DNA from: Variovorax sp. Root411
GTDB taxonomy: Bacteria > Pseudomonadota > Gammaproteobacteria > Burkholderiales > Burkholderiaceae_C
Reading direction: 5' to 3'
Length of the DNA: 64,000 bases
Assembly (NCBI RefSeq): GCF_001425205.1
Contig: NZ_LMDW01000019.1
Coordinates: 246,559 to 310,558 of the forward strand
In this document: positions 8,652-17,453 of the stretch, piece by piece
Layout: every line of letters starts with the position of its first letter
How positions within the stretch are numbered: position 1 is the first letter of the stretch
Program-made: the position numbers and the translations under genes
The notes under the pieces: generated by a model
The model's input: the letters and a program-made list of their open reading frames with translations, nothing else
What the model was told of the DNA's origin: nothing
Databases searched by the model: none

Positions 8652-9146
8652 ATGCACTTGTTGACCCACTTGAACGCACGGCTGTCGCGCTGGGCGATGT
8701 ACATCGCCTGCGTGTGCCTTGTCGGCCTGCTCGCAGTCGTCGTCTACGGCGTGGTGCTGCGCTATGTCTTCAATGACGCCCCGCCGTACGTCGAGCAGGT
8801 CGCGCTGCTGCTTGTTATTTCGGTCGCCATGTTCGGCGCTTCCGCCGGCGTGCGCGACGCCGGCCACATCGGACTCGATTCGCTGGTGAAGGCACTGCCG
8901 CCCAAGGCGCAGTTCTGGTGCAAGGCGCTCGTCTATGTGCTGACCATCGGCTTCGCCATCGCGTTGTTCGCGGGCGGCGCCGAGATGGCCGTGTCCACGC
9001 GCGAATCGACCATTCCCACGCTGGGCATGTCCGAGGCCGTGCGCTACGTGCCGGTTCTCTTTGCGGGGGTGCTGATCACCCTCTTCTCCCTCGAGCACCT
9101 GGCGGCTCAGTTCACAGACCGGAAGGTCGTTCCATCATGGCATTGA
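8652..9146 (+). CDS. TRAP transporter small permease (DctQ family)
   Basis: A 164-residue membrane protein with four hydrophobic segments (about residues 15-40, 50-70, 90-115 and 130-155), the layout of DctQ subunits. The ATG at 8652 is used; it follows the hairpin repeat, with AGGAAA just upstream. Its last 10 bp overlap the start of the large permease gene, so the two are translationally coupled. It pairs with the DctP and DctM proteins of this operon. Confidence 0.92.
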   Translation: MHLLTHLNARLSRWAMYIACVCLVGLLAVVVYGVVLRYVFNDAPPYVEQVALLLVISVAMFGASAGVRDAGHIGLDSLVKALPPKAQFWCKALVYVLTIGFAIALFAGGAEMAVSTRESTIPTLGMSEAVRYVPVLFAGVLITLFSLEHLAAQFTDRKVVPSWH

Positions 9147-10489
9147 CAGTGCTGTCGCTGAGCTTCGTGCTCTTCCTTCTGCTCGGCATGCCGGTGGCCT
9201 TCGCCATCGGGCTGAGCTGCCTGGCCACCTTTGCCTACGAAGGCCTGCCGTTCGAGACCGCCATCCAGATGATGGTTTCGGGCATGAACGTGTTCTCGTT
9301 CCTGGCCATTCCGTTCTTCATCTTCTCGGGCGAGCTGATGCTGCACGGCGGCATCGCCGACAAAATCGTCGCCTTCGCGCGCAGCCTCGTCGGCCACTGG
9401 AAGGGCGGCCTGGGCTTGGCCAACGTGGTGGCGTCGACGCTGTTCGGCGGCGTCTCCGGATCGCCCGTGGCAGACACCTCGGCCATGGGCGGCGTGATGA
9501 TCCCGATCATGAAGCGCGAGGGCTACAGCGCGGCCTACGCGGTGAACGTGACGACGCACGCCTCGCTCTCGGGCGCGCTGATGCCGACCTCGCACAACAT
9601 GATCATCTACGCCTTCGCGGCGCAGGCCGCGGTGGGCACCATCGACGGACACATCATCAAGGGCGTGTCCATTGGCGACCTGATGTTCGCGGGGCTGATC
9701 CCGGTGTTCTGGATCATGGTGTGCATGCTGGTGGCCGCCTACTGGCAGGCCGCCAAGCACGGCTACCCGAAGCGCACCGACGGCAGCACGATGGTCGAGC
9801 GCTTCCCCGGCTGGGGCATGGTGGCCAAGACCTTCCTGGCCGCGATTCCCGGCCTGATGGTGATCGTGATCATCCTGGTGTGCGTGATGAAGGGCGTGGC
9901 AACGGCCACCGAGGCGGCGGCCATCGCGGTGACGTATTCGCTGCTGCTCACGGTGGTGGCCTACCGCACGATGTCGCGCGAGAAGCTCTTCAAGTCGCTG
10001 GCCAAGGCCTCGAAGACCACCGGCGTGATCCTGCTGCTGATCGGCGTGTCGAACATGCTGCGTTACCAGATGGCCTACCTGGAGATTCCTGACGCCATCG
10101 AGACGGTGCTGCTGGCCGCCACCTCCAGTCCCTGGCTGATGCTGCTGTACATCAACATCATCCAGATCTTCCTGGGCATCTTCCTGGACATGGCGGCGCA
10201 CATCCTGATCACGACGCCGCTGTTCCTGCCGCTGGCCATCCAGATGGGCGTGGGCCCGGTGCAGTTCGGGATGATGCTGCTGCTGAACTGCGCGCTGGGC
10301 CTGGTGCACCCGCCGGTGGGCACGGTGCAGTTCATCGGCTGCGCGATCGGGAAGATATCCATCGGGGAGGCGACGAAAACCGCCTGGCCCTACTATCTGG
10401 CGATCTTCATCGCCATCACCCTGGTGACCTACGTGCCGGCCTTCTCCACCTGGCTGCCCACGATGCTGACCGGCCACAAGGTGCTGTAA
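9137..10489 (+). CDS. TRAP transporter large permease (DctM family)
   Basis: A 450-residue polytopic protein of the DctM family with about 12 hydrophobic segments. It carries the recognisable FGGVSGSPVADTSAMGG loop near residue 110 and a second conserved re-entrant region NCALGLVHPPVGT near residue 400. It forms the sodium-driven translocation channel of the uptake system. The start ATG lies inside the end of the small-subunit gene. garD starts 19 bp downstream, tying import directly to aldarate catabolism. Confidence 0.95.
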   Translation: MALTVLSLSFVLFLLLGMPVAFAIGLSCLATFAYEGLPFETAIQMMVSGMNVFSFLAIPFFIFSGELMLHGGIADKIVAFARSLVGHWKGGLGLANVVASTLFGGVSGSPVADTSAMGGVMIPIMKREGYSAAYAVNVTTHASLSGALMPTSHNMIIYAFAAQAAVGTIDGHIIKGVSIGDLMFAGLIPVFWIMVCMLVAAYWQAAKHGYPKRTDGSTMVERFPGWGMVAKTFLAAIPGLMVIVIILVCVMKGVATATEAAAIAVTYSLLLTVVAYRTMSREKLFKSLAKASKTTGVILLLIGVSNMLRYQMAYLEIPDAIETVLLAATSSPWLMLLYINIIQIFLGIFLDMAAHILITTPLFLPLAIQMGVGPVQFGMMLLLNCALGLVHPPVGTVQFIGCAIGKISIGEATKTAWPYYLAIFIAITLVTYVPAFSTWLPTMLTGHKVL

Positions 10490-10508
10490 GCAACAAAAGG
10501 TCCTCACG

Positions 10509-12089
10509 ATGAGCAATCCCGCCTCCGGAGCCTCGCCGCTCTACATCCGCATCCACGCCAACGACAACGTGGCCATCGTCGCGAACGACGGCGGCCTGAA
10601 GGCCGGCACCGCGTTCGCCGACGGCCTGGTGCTGGTGGACAACGTGCCCCAGGGTCACAAGGTGGCCCTGTCCGACCTGGCCGAGGGCGCGGCCATCGTC
10701 CGCTACAACGTGGTGATCGGCTATGCACAGAAAGCGCTGCCGCGCGGCAGCTGGGTGCACGAGCGCGTGATGCGCATGCCGGTGGCGCCCGGGCTCGATG
10801 GCCTGCCCATCGCCACGGTCAAACCGCCCGCCCTGCCGCCGCTGGAAGGCTACACCTTCGAGGGCTACCGCAACGCCGACGGTTCGGTGGGCTCGCGCAA
10901 CATCCTGGCCATCACGCAGACGGTGCAGTGCGTGGCCGGCGTGACCGATTTCGCGGTGCAGCGCATCAAGGCCGAGCTGCTGCCCAAGTATCCGAACGTC
11001 GACGACGTGGTGGCGCTGGAGCACAGCTACGGCTGCGGCGTGGCCATCGACGCGCCCGACGCGATCGTGCCGATCCGCACGCTGCGCAACATCAGCCTCA
11101 ATCCGAACTTCGGCGGCGAGGTGATGGTGGTGAGCCTGGGCTGCGAGAAGCTGCAGCCCGAGCGGCTGCTGCCGCCGGGGAGCATTCCGATCGTCGACAA
11201 GCGCGGCGAGGCACCTGGCGACGCAGAGCTCGACGTGGTCTGCCTGCAGGACGACGAACACGTCGGCTTCATGTCGATGATCGATTCGGTCATGCGACAG
11301 GCCGACGAACACCTCGCACGGCTCGACAAGCGCAGGCGCGAAACCGTGCCCGCCAGCGAACTGGTGGTGGGCGTGCAGTGCGGCGGCAGCGACGCCTTCT
11401 CCGGCGTCACCGCCAACCCCGCCGTGGGCTTCTGCACCGACCTGCTGGTGCGCGCGGGCGCCACCGTGATGTTCTCGGAAACGACCGAGGTGCGCGACGG
11501 CATCGACCAGCTCACCTCGCGCGCGTCCACGCCCGAGGTGGCCGAGGCCATGATCCGCGAGATGGCCTGGTACGACGACTACCTGCAGAAGGGCCGCGTC
11601 GACCGCAGCGCCAACACCACGCCGGGCAACAAGAAGGGCGGGCTGTCGAACATCGTCGAGAAGGCGATGGGCTCGATCGTCAAGTCGGGCTCGGCACCGA
11701 TCAGCGGCGTGCTCGCGCCCGGCGAGAAGGCAGCGCAGAAGGGCCTGATCTACACCGCCACGCCGGCCAGCGACTTCATCTGCGGCACGCTGCAGCTGGC
11801 GGCCGGCATCAACCTGCACGTGTTCACCACCGGCCGCGGCACACCCTACGGGCTGGCCGAGGTACCGGTGATCAAGGTCGCCACGCGCAGCGACCTCGCG
11901 CGCCGCTGGCACGACCTGATGGACGTGAACGCGGGCCGCATCGCCGACGGCGAGGCCAGCATCGAGGACGTGGGCTGGGAGCTGTTCCGGCTGATGCTCG
12001 ACGTGGCCAGCGGCCGCAAGAAAACCTGGGCCGAGCACTGGAAGCTGCACAACGCGCTGGTGCTGTTCAATCCGGCCCCCGTGACCTGA
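10509..12089 (+). CDS. garD: Galactarate dehydratase
   Basis: A 526-residue UxaA/GarD-family enzyme. It dehydrates galactarate (meso) to 5-dehydro-4-deoxyglucarate, the same intermediate made by GudD. An N-terminal SAF-type domain (residues 1-90, IHANDNVAIV) is followed by the catalytic region starting GYRNADGSVGSRN. Conserved segments such as HSYGCGV, GVQCGGSDAFSG and NTTPGNKKGG are present. Presence of both gudD and garD means that products from glucuronate and from galacturonate can both be used. Confidence 0.93.
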   Translation: MSNPASGASPLYIRIHANDNVAIVANDGGLKAGTAFADGLVLVDNVPQGHKVALSDLAEGAAIVRYNVVIGYAQKALPRGSWVHERVMRMPVAPGLDGLPIATVKPPALPPLEGYTFEGYRNADGSVGSRNILAITQTVQCVAGVTDFAVQRIKAELLPKYPNVDDVVALEHSYGCGVAIDAPDAIVPIRTLRNISLNPNFGGEVMVVSLGCEKLQPERLLPPGSIPIVDKRGEAPGDAELDVVCLQDDEHVGFMSMIDSVMRQADEHLARLDKRRRETVPASELVVGVQCGGSDAFSGVTANPAVGFCTDLLVRAGATVMFSETTEVRDGIDQLTSRASTPEVAEAMIREMAWYDDYLQKGRVDRSANTTPGNKKGGLSNIVEKAMGSIVKSGSAPISGVLAPGEKAAQKGLIYTATPASDFICGTLQLAAGINLHVFTTGRGTPYGLAEVPVIKVATRSDLARRWHDLMDVNAGRIADGEASIEDVGWELFRLMLDVASGRKKTWAEHWKLHNALVLFNPAPVT

Positions 12090-12155
12090 CGCCCAGGGCA
12101 CGAGGAGGCCTTGCTCGAGGGGCGGGACCAGATCAACAACGGAGACGGAGACACC

Positions 12156-13133
12156 ATGAGAAGAACCCAGTTTGTCCGCGGCATCGCCGCCCTCTCGGCC
12201 TCGGCCGCGCTCTCGCTCGGACTGGCCACGCCGGCCGCAGCGCAGGCCGATTTTCCGAACCGTCCGATCGAGCTGCTGGTGCCCTACCAGCCCGGCGGCG
12301 GCACCGATGGCCTGGCGCGCGCTTTTTCCGAGGCGAGCCGCAAGCACATCTCGCAGAGCATCGTGATCGTCAACCGCCCCGGCGCGGGCGGCGCCATCGG
12401 CTGGACGGAAGTGATCAACGCCAAGCCCGACGGCTACAAGCTCGCGGTGCTCACGGTCGAGCTGCTGACGCTGCCGCACCTGGGCTTGGCCAAGTTCAAC
12501 TACGACGACTTCCAGCCGATCGCGCAGCTCAACGCCGACCCGGCCGCCATCACCGTGAAGGCCGACGCGCCGTGGAACACCATCGAGGAGTTCCTGGCGG
12601 CCGCGAAGAAGTCGCCCGAGAGCGTGCGCGTGGGCAACTCGGGCAACGGCTCGATCTGGCACCTTGCCGCCGCGGCGCTGGAGGACAAGACCGGCGCCAG
12701 GTTCGGCCACATCCCGTTCCAGGGCGCAGCGCCCGCGGTGCTGGCGCTGCTGGGCGGCCACATCGAGGCCGTGGCGGTGAGCCCGGCCGAAGTCACCACG
12801 CACGTGCAGGGCGGCAAGCTCAAGGTGCTGATGGTGATGGCCGACAAGCGCGTGAAGGGCTTCGAGAAGGTGCCCACCGCCAAGGAGCGCGGCATCGACC
12901 TGTCGATCGGCACCTGGCGCGGCCTCGGCGCGCCGAAGAACACGCCGCCCGATGTGATGGCGAAGCTGCGCGAGATGACGGCGAAGACCGCCGCCGAACC
13001 GCTGATGCACGAGGTGATGGACAAGCAGAACCTGGGCTACGTCTACACCGATGGCGCCGTGTTCAAGGAGACGCTGGCCAAGGACAACGTCTACTTCAAG
13101 CAGCTCATCACCAAACTCAACATCAAACCCTGA
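12156..13133 (+). CDS. Bug/TctC-family periplasmic substrate-binding protein (after garD)
   Basis: A 325-residue protein. The ATG at 12156 is chosen over an upstream in-frame TTG because GGAGACGGAG precedes it and a clear signal peptide follows (MRRTQFVRG, hydrophobic core, AAAQ cleavage near residue 30). The ligand loop reads VPYQPGGGTD. It differs clearly from the other Bug proteins in the window, so it is not a recent tandem copy. Position directly after garD suggests an aldarate, lactone or related acid as ligand. Confidence 0.92.
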   Translation: MRRTQFVRGIAALSASAALSLGLATPAAAQADFPNRPIELLVPYQPGGGTDGLARAFSEASRKHISQSIVIVNRPGAGGAIGWTEVINAKPDGYKLAVLTVELLTLPHLGLAKFNYDDFQPIAQLNADPAAITVKADAPWNTIEEFLAAAKKSPESVRVGNSGNGSIWHLAAAALEDKTGARFGHIPFQGAAPAVLALLGGHIEAVAVSPAEVTTHVQGGKLKVLMVMADKRVKGFEKVPTAKERGIDLSIGTWRGLGAPKNTPPDVMAKLREMTAKTAAEPLMHEVMDKQNLGYVYTDGAVFKETLAKDNVYFKQLITKLNIKP

Positions 13134-13142
13134 ACCGCAACC

Positions 13143-14210
13143 ATGAAAAAGAAAACCATTGCATCGCTGTTGTGGCTGGCCGCCGTTGGGCCGGCTTCGG
13201 CCGCCACCTGGGTCTACGTGTCCAACGCCGACAGCCAGGAAATCTCCGTGCTCGAGCTCGACCGCGCCCAGGGCGCGCTCAAGCCGGTGCAGACGCTGAA
13301 CGTCGGCGGCACGGTGATGCCGATGGTGGTGAGCCACGACAAGCGCGTGCTGTACGCCGCGCTGCGCTCGCAGCCGTTTCGCGTGGCCGCGCTGTCGATC
13401 GACGGCGCCACCGGCAAGCTGCAGAAGCTCGGCGAGGCGCCGCTGGCCGACAGCATGGCCAACATCGACCTGGACGCGAGCGGCAAGTGGCTCTTCGCGG
13501 CCTCGTACCAGGGCGGCAAGATCACGGTCAATGGCATCGGCAAGGACGGCACGGTGGGCGCCGTCCACCAACTGGTCCAGACCGGGCCCAACGCGCACGC
13601 GATCCACGCGGACGCGAGCAACCGCTTCGTGCTGGCCACCAGCCTCGGCGGCGACAACGTGTCGAGCTGGCGCTTCGATGCCGAGAAGGGCCTGCTGTCG
13701 CCGAACGATCCGCCGCTGACGACCACGTCCGCGAAGTCGGGCCCGCGCCACTTCATCTGGGACAAGGCACAGCGCCACGTCTACCTGCTGGACGAGCTCG
13801 ACGCGGCGCTGCACGTGTTCGCCTGGGACGCGGCGCGCGGCACGCTCAAGCTCGAACAGAGCACGACTACGCTGCCCGCCGGCTTCACCGGCAAGCCCTG
13901 GGCCGCCGACCTGCACCTGACGCCCGACGGTCGCTACCTGTATGCGTCGGAGCGCACGTCGAGCACGCTTTCCGCGTTCAAGGTCGATGCGGCCACCGGA
14001 CAGCTGCAGCCGCTGGGCCAGACCCCGACCGAGAAGGTGCCGCGCGGCTTCGCCATCGACTCCAGCGGGCGCTACCTCATCGCCGCCGGACAGGAGTCAC
14101 ACGGCATCTCGCTCTATGCCATCGACGCTGCCACCGGCGCGCTGGGCAAGCCCCAGCACCTGGACGTCGGCAAGAACCCGAACTGGATCGAGATCGTCGA
14201 CCTGCCCTGA
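13143..14210 (+). CDS. Secreted lactonase-family beta-propeller protein (Pgl/YbhE type)
   Basis: A 355-residue seven-bladed propeller of the 6-phosphogluconolactonase YbhE/lactonase family, here with a cleavable signal peptide (MKKKTIASLLWLAAVGPASAA). Repeated blades carry D/G turns such as ASGKWLFAAS, TPDGRYLYAS and SSGRYLIAA. Periplasmic location argues against a role in the pentose phosphate pathway and for hydrolysis of extracellular sugar-acid lactones before uptake. It starts 9 bp after one Bug gene and is followed 35 bp later by another. Confidence 0.88.
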   Translation: MKKKTIASLLWLAAVGPASAATWVYVSNADSQEISVLELDRAQGALKPVQTLNVGGTVMPMVVSHDKRVLYAALRSQPFRVAALSIDGATGKLQKLGEAPLADSMANIDLDASGKWLFAASYQGGKITVNGIGKDGTVGAVHQLVQTGPNAHAIHADASNRFVLATSLGGDNVSSWRFDAEKGLLSPNDPPLTTTSAKSGPRHFIWDKAQRHVYLLDELDAALHVFAWDAARGTLKLEQSTTTLPAGFTGKPWAADLHLTPDGRYLYASERTSSTLSAFKVDAATGQLQPLGQTPTEKVPRGFAIDSSGRYLIAAGQESHGISLYAIDAATGALGKPQHLDVGKNPNWIEIVDLP

Positions 14211-14245
14211 CGGCCCCGCGCCACCCATCACAAGGAGATATTCAC

Positions 14246-15241
14246 ATGCAACGCCGCACACTCATTCGCACCGCCCTCGCCTCTTCTCTCGCCGCCGGTC
14301 TTCCGGCCGCCTTCGCGCAGGGCGGCGGCAACTGGCCGACGGGCAAGGCCGTCACCTACCTCGTGCCCTTTCCCGCCGGTGGCACCACCGACGTGCTGGC
14401 CCGCCTGATCGGGCAGAAGCTCGGCCCCGTGCTGGGCACGAGCGTGATCATCGACAACAAGGGCGGCGCCGGCGGCAGCGTGGGCTCGGAGGTCGGTTCG
14501 CGCGCGGCGCCCGACGGCTTCACGCTGGTCGGCGGCACGATCAGCTCGCACGCAATCAACGTGAGCCTGTATCCGAAGCTCGGCTACGACCCGCAGAAGT
14601 CGTTCGCGCCGGTGACGCTGATCGGCACCAACCCGGTGGTGCTGGTGGTGAACCAGGCAAGCCCGTACAAGACGCTGAAGGACGTGATCGCAGCCAGCAA
14701 GACCAAGGCCGGCGGGCTCTCGTCGGCCTCGGCCGGCACGGGCACCTCGCAGCACCTGGCGCTGGAACTGATGGCCTTCAAGTCGGGCGTGAAGTTCACG
14801 CACATTCCGTACAAGGGGAGCGGCCCGGCGATCCAGGACGTGATCGGCGGACAGGTCGACATGATGTTCGACACCACGGTGGTCGCCGGCCCGCACATCC
14901 AGAGCGGCAAGCTGCGCGCGATTGCGGTCACCTCGTCGAAGCGGCTGGCCTCGATGCCCGACGTGCCGACGGTGGCCGAATCGGGCGTGCCTGGCCTGCA
15001 GGACTTCGAGGTCGTGTCATGGCAGGCGATCTTCGTGCCCGCGGGCACGCCGGCGCCGGTGGTCGACCGGCTGCACACCGAGATCCGCAAGATCCTCGCC
15101 GCGCCCGAGATGCAGGACAAGCTCAAGGGCTTCGGCATGGAGCCGGCCGACCTGAGCACCGCGCAGATCGCGGCCTTCCAGAAGGCCGAGGTGGAGAAGT
15201 GGGCGCAGGTGATCAAGGCTGCGGGCATCAAGGCCGACTGA
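14246..15241 (+). CDS. Bug/TctC-family periplasmic substrate-binding protein (after lactonase gene)
   Basis: A 331-residue receptor with RBS AAGGAG 8 nt before the ATG and a twin-arginine-like signal peptide (MQRRTLIRT, cleavage near AFAQ at residue 24). The binding loop is VPFPAGGTTD and the second conserved segment HIPYKGSGPAIQD. It ends the plus-strand aldarate set. It resembles the Bug protein at 3568-4557 in the NWP region after the signal but is clearly divergent. Ligand unknown. Confidence 0.92.
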   Translation: MQRRTLIRTALASSLAAGLPAAFAQGGGNWPTGKAVTYLVPFPAGGTTDVLARLIGQKLGPVLGTSVIIDNKGGAGGSVGSEVGSRAAPDGFTLVGGTISSHAINVSLYPKLGYDPQKSFAPVTLIGTNPVVLVVNQASPYKTLKDVIAASKTKAGGLSSASAGTGTSQHLALELMAFKSGVKFTHIPYKGSGPAIQDVIGGQVDMMFDTTVVAGPHIQSGKLRAIAVTSSKRLASMPDVPTVAESGVPGLQDFEVVSWQAIFVPAGTPAPVVDRLHTEIRKILAAPEMQDKLKGFGMEPADLSTAQIAAFQKAEVEKWAQVIKAAGIKAD

Positions 15242-15334
15242 CGGCGAGCCCGAACCAAGGGAAGCTTCCTACGCTCCCGGGGAGAAGCGCTTTATAGAAT
15301 GCCCTTCCGATTCCGCATTCCAGGCTTCTCCCAC

Positions 15335-16186
15335 GTGTCCGACCGCTCCGCTGTACTGCCCCAATACCTGTTTCCGAAACAGGCACTGACCAATTTCGCC
15401 GGCTGGGTCGCGGGCAAGGAACGGGGCGCCGTGACGACGTGGATCATCCGGCGCTTCGTGGCCAAGTACGGCGTGGACATGGGCGAGGCGCTCGAGTCGG
15501 ACATCAACCACTACAAGAGCTTCAACCAGTTCTTCACGCGCGAGCTCAAGCCCGGCGCGCGGCCGCTCGCACAGGCCGACCTGGTCTGCCCCGTGGACGG
15601 CGCGATCAGCCAGTTCGGCGCGATCCACGGCGACCAGATCTTCCAGGCCAAGGGCCACAACTACACGACCACCGCGCTGGTGGGCGGCGACGCCGCGCTG
15701 GCCGCGAAGTTCGCGCACGGCAGCTTTGCCACGCTGTACCTGAGCCCGAAGGACTACCACCGCATCCACATGCCCTGCGACGGGCGGCTGGTGCGCATGA
15801 TCCACGTGCCGGGCGACCTGTTCTCGGTGAACCCGATCACGGCGCGCGGCGTGCCCGGCCTGTTCGCGCGCAACGAGCGCGTGGTATGCGTCTTCGAATC
15901 GGCGCACGGGCCCTTCGTGCTGGTGCTGGTGGGCGCCACCATCGTCGGCAGCATGGCCACGGTGTGGCACGGCGTGGTCAATCCGCCGCGCGTGGGCGAA
16001 CTGCGCGAGTGGAGCTACAACGACCGGCAGATCGACATCCGCAAGGGCGACGAGATGGGCCGTTTCTTGCTCGGCTCTACAGTGGTCATGCTCTTCCCGG
16101 CACCTGCACTGGCCTTCAACCCGGCGTGGTCGCCAGGCCGCGCGATCCGGCTGGGCGAAGCCATGGCCGACTACGCCAACTTGTGA
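15335..16186 (+). CDS. psd: Phosphatidylserine decarboxylase
   Basis: A proenzyme of about 283 residues that makes phosphatidylethanolamine. The self-cleavage site LGST is visible near the C-terminus (FLLGSTVVM), where the Ser becomes the pyruvoyl group. Catalytic His residues occur in YHRIHMPCDG. The GTG at 15335 is preferred because homologues begin at this SDRxAVLPQY segment. The upstream in-frame ATG at 15299 overlaps a possible -10 box (TATAGAAT, 15293-15300). If the ATG is used the protein is 12 residues longer. Confidence 0.92.
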   Translation: MSDRSAVLPQYLFPKQALTNFAGWVAGKERGAVTTWIIRRFVAKYGVDMGEALESDINHYKSFNQFFTRELKPGARPLAQADLVCPVDGAISQFGAIHGDQIFQAKGHNYTTTALVGGDAALAAKFAHGSFATLYLSPKDYHRIHMPCDGRLVRMIHVPGDLFSVNPITARGVPGLFARNERVVCVFESAHGPFVLVLVGATIVGSMATVWHGVVNPPRVGELREWSYNDRQIDIRKGDEMGRFLLGSTVVMLFPAPALAFNPAWSPGRAIRLGEAMADYANL

Positions 16187-16362
16187 GGCTTTGTCTCACA
16201 GCCCGCATGCAGCATGCCTTTATAGCTATAAAACTAGTAGCATCCTCATCATTTGAGCTATAGTCGCCGGCCAACGAGACGGTCCGTAACCCACCACAAG
16301 AACGCGAAGCATCGCCCTGCCCCAAGGTCGACGGCCCGCCCAGCTTCGAGGAGATGATGTCG

Positions 16363-16788
16363 ATGAGTACCAAGGAAAACGCAGCCGTCAGCCAGTTGCT
16401 CGCCCTGCTCGAAGCCCGTTACGCATTGCGCGTGCTCTGGGCCCTGCGCGATGGCCATGCGCAGACCTTCCGGCTGCTGCAGGACAGCGTGGGCGGCATC
16501 ACTCCCAACACGCTCAACACTCGCATCAAGGAACTGCGCGAGGCCGGCATCGTCGGCCACGGCAGCGACGGCTACAGCCTCACGCTGAGCGGGCAGGACC
16601 TGCTCAAGCGCCTGTCCGACCTGCAGGCCTTTGCCGGCAAGTGGCAACTGGGGCAGCTCAAGAAGGCAGCAGCCCCGGCCGCACCAGCCACCGCCGCGGT
16701 TTCGCCAGCGGCCGTACCCGCTCCCGCCCCTGTGGCAGCCCCTGCTCCCACACCCGCGCCGCCCTCCGACGACACCAGCCAGACCTGA
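16363..16788 (+). CDS. HxlR/MarR-like winged-helix regulator with Ala-Pro-rich tail
   Basis: About 141 residues. The N-terminal 85 form an HxlR-type winged helix (LLEARYALRVLWAL, then TPNTLNTRIKELREAGIV as the recognition region). The last 45 residues are a low-complexity Ala/Pro segment, a likely flexible tail. Of three closely spaced ATGs the one at 16363 is best placed, 9 nt after GAGGAG. The usual HxlR sensory Cys near the N-terminus is absent, so redox sensing by that residue is not expected. Target genes unknown. Confidence 0.82.
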   Translation: MSTKENAAVSQLLALLEARYALRVLWALRDGHAQTFRLLQDSVGGITPNTLNTRIKELREAGIVGHGSDGYSLTLSGQDLLKRLSDLQAFAGKWQLGQLKKAAAPAAPATAAVSPAAVPAPAPVAAPAPTPAPPSDDTSQT

Positions 16789-16872
16789 AGGACGACAGGC
16801 CGCCCTGCCCGGCCTCGGTAAACTCCGCGCCTTCGATCCATTGATCTCACATCGACGCAAGGAGCGTTTCCA

Positions 16873-17223
16873 ATGCCCACCACCCCCTCCGGCCTGCAAT
16901 ACGAAGACACCGAAGTCGGCACCGGCGCCGAAGCCAAGGCCGGCCAGCACGTGCACGTGCACTACACCGGCTGGCTCTACAACGACGGCGCGCAAGGCGC
17001 CAAGTTCGACTCCAGCCGCGACCGCAACGACCCGTTCGCGTTCTCGCTGGGCGCCGGCCAGGTCATCAAGGGCTGGGACGAAGGCGTCGCCGGCATGAAG
17101 ATCGGCGGCAAGCGCACGCTGATCATTCCCGCATCGCTGGGCTACGGCGCCCGTGGCGCCGGCGGCGTGATTCCCCCGAACGCCACCCTGAAGTTCGACG
17201 TCGAGCTGCTCGACGCCCACTGA
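16873..17223 (+). CDS. FKBP-type peptidyl-prolyl cis-trans isomerase
   Basis: A 116-residue single-domain cytoplasmic FKBP without signal peptide. Signature residues of the active pocket are visible: VHYTGWL, FDSSRDR, F(A)FSLGAGQVIKGWDEG and YGARGAGGVIPPNATL. It catalyses proline isomerisation during folding. An AAGGAG site precedes the ATG. It lies just upstream of the grpE-dnaK-dnaJ chaperone cluster but is separated from it by a hairpin and a heat-shock promoter, so it is probably transcribed independently. Confidence 0.93.
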   Translation: MPTTPSGLQYEDTEVGTGAEAKAGQHVHVHYTGWLYNDGAQGAKFDSSRDRNDPFAFSLGAGQVIKGWDEGVAGMKIGGKRTLIIPASLGYGARGAGGVIPPNATLKFDVELLDAH

Positions 17224-17225
17224 CC

Positions 17226-17305
17226 AGGGCTCGCCCCCAGGCTGCGCGGCACTTCGTGTCCGCTGCGCCAACCCCCCTACCGGGGGCGACACCTGAGGCC
17301 CGGCG
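17226..17305. repeat. Dispersed intergenic repeat with CACTTCGTGT core
   Basis: The stretch reads CTCGCCCCCAGGCTGCGCGG followed by CACTTCGTGT. It closely resembles the last 30 bases of the window (63971-64000) and, less closely and inverted, the sequence around 54710-54752. It lies between the FKBP gene and the grpE promoter. Function unknown; such repeats often carry bidirectional hairpins between genes in this bacterial group. Confidence 0.55.
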
Positions 17306-17355
17306 AAGCCGGTTCCTCGGTGTCCCTCGCGAAAACCACTTCGCGACCCGTATTA

Positions 17356-17377
17356 CGGCCCTTTCGGCCGCATTTTT
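17356..17377 (+). terminator. Possible terminator before grpE promoter
   Basis: Hairpin CGGCC-CTTTC-GGCCG (17356-17370) followed by CATTTTT. The stem is short (5 bp) but the T-run and its position just before the grpE promoter suit termination of FKBP-gene transcripts. Confidence 0.5.
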
Positions 17378-17380
17378 ACG

Positions 17381-17408
17381 CTTGAAAAGCCTTAGAGCAG
17401 CCCCATGT
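17381..17408 (+). promoter_or_regulatory. Sigma-32 heat-shock promoter of grpE
   Basis: CTTGAAA at 17381-17387, a 13-nt spacer, then CCCCATGT at 17401-17408. This equals the RpoH consensus (CTTGAAA, 11-14 nt, CCCCATNT). It lies 46 bp upstream of the grpE ATG and implies heat-shock induction of grpE and probably dnaK by read-through. Confidence 0.88.
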
Positions 17409-17453
17409 GGCTGGCTATCGTTTGTTTTCCGGCGCATGCCGGTTCTTTGAAAA

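Noticed and set aside
10416..13916. 1166-codon antisense frame opposite garD and neighbours
   Set aside because: Composition is His/Val/Gly/Arg-rich as expected for the reverse of high-GC genes; no domain, start site or conservation signal.
10928..15241. Very long open frame (over 1400 codons) across garD, a Bug gene, the lactonase gene and another Bug gene
   Set aside because: It is out of frame with three well-supported genes, its upstream part is Arg/Ala/Gly-rich nonsense, and only its last 331 codons are real (Bug gene at 14246-15241). High GC removes stop codons.
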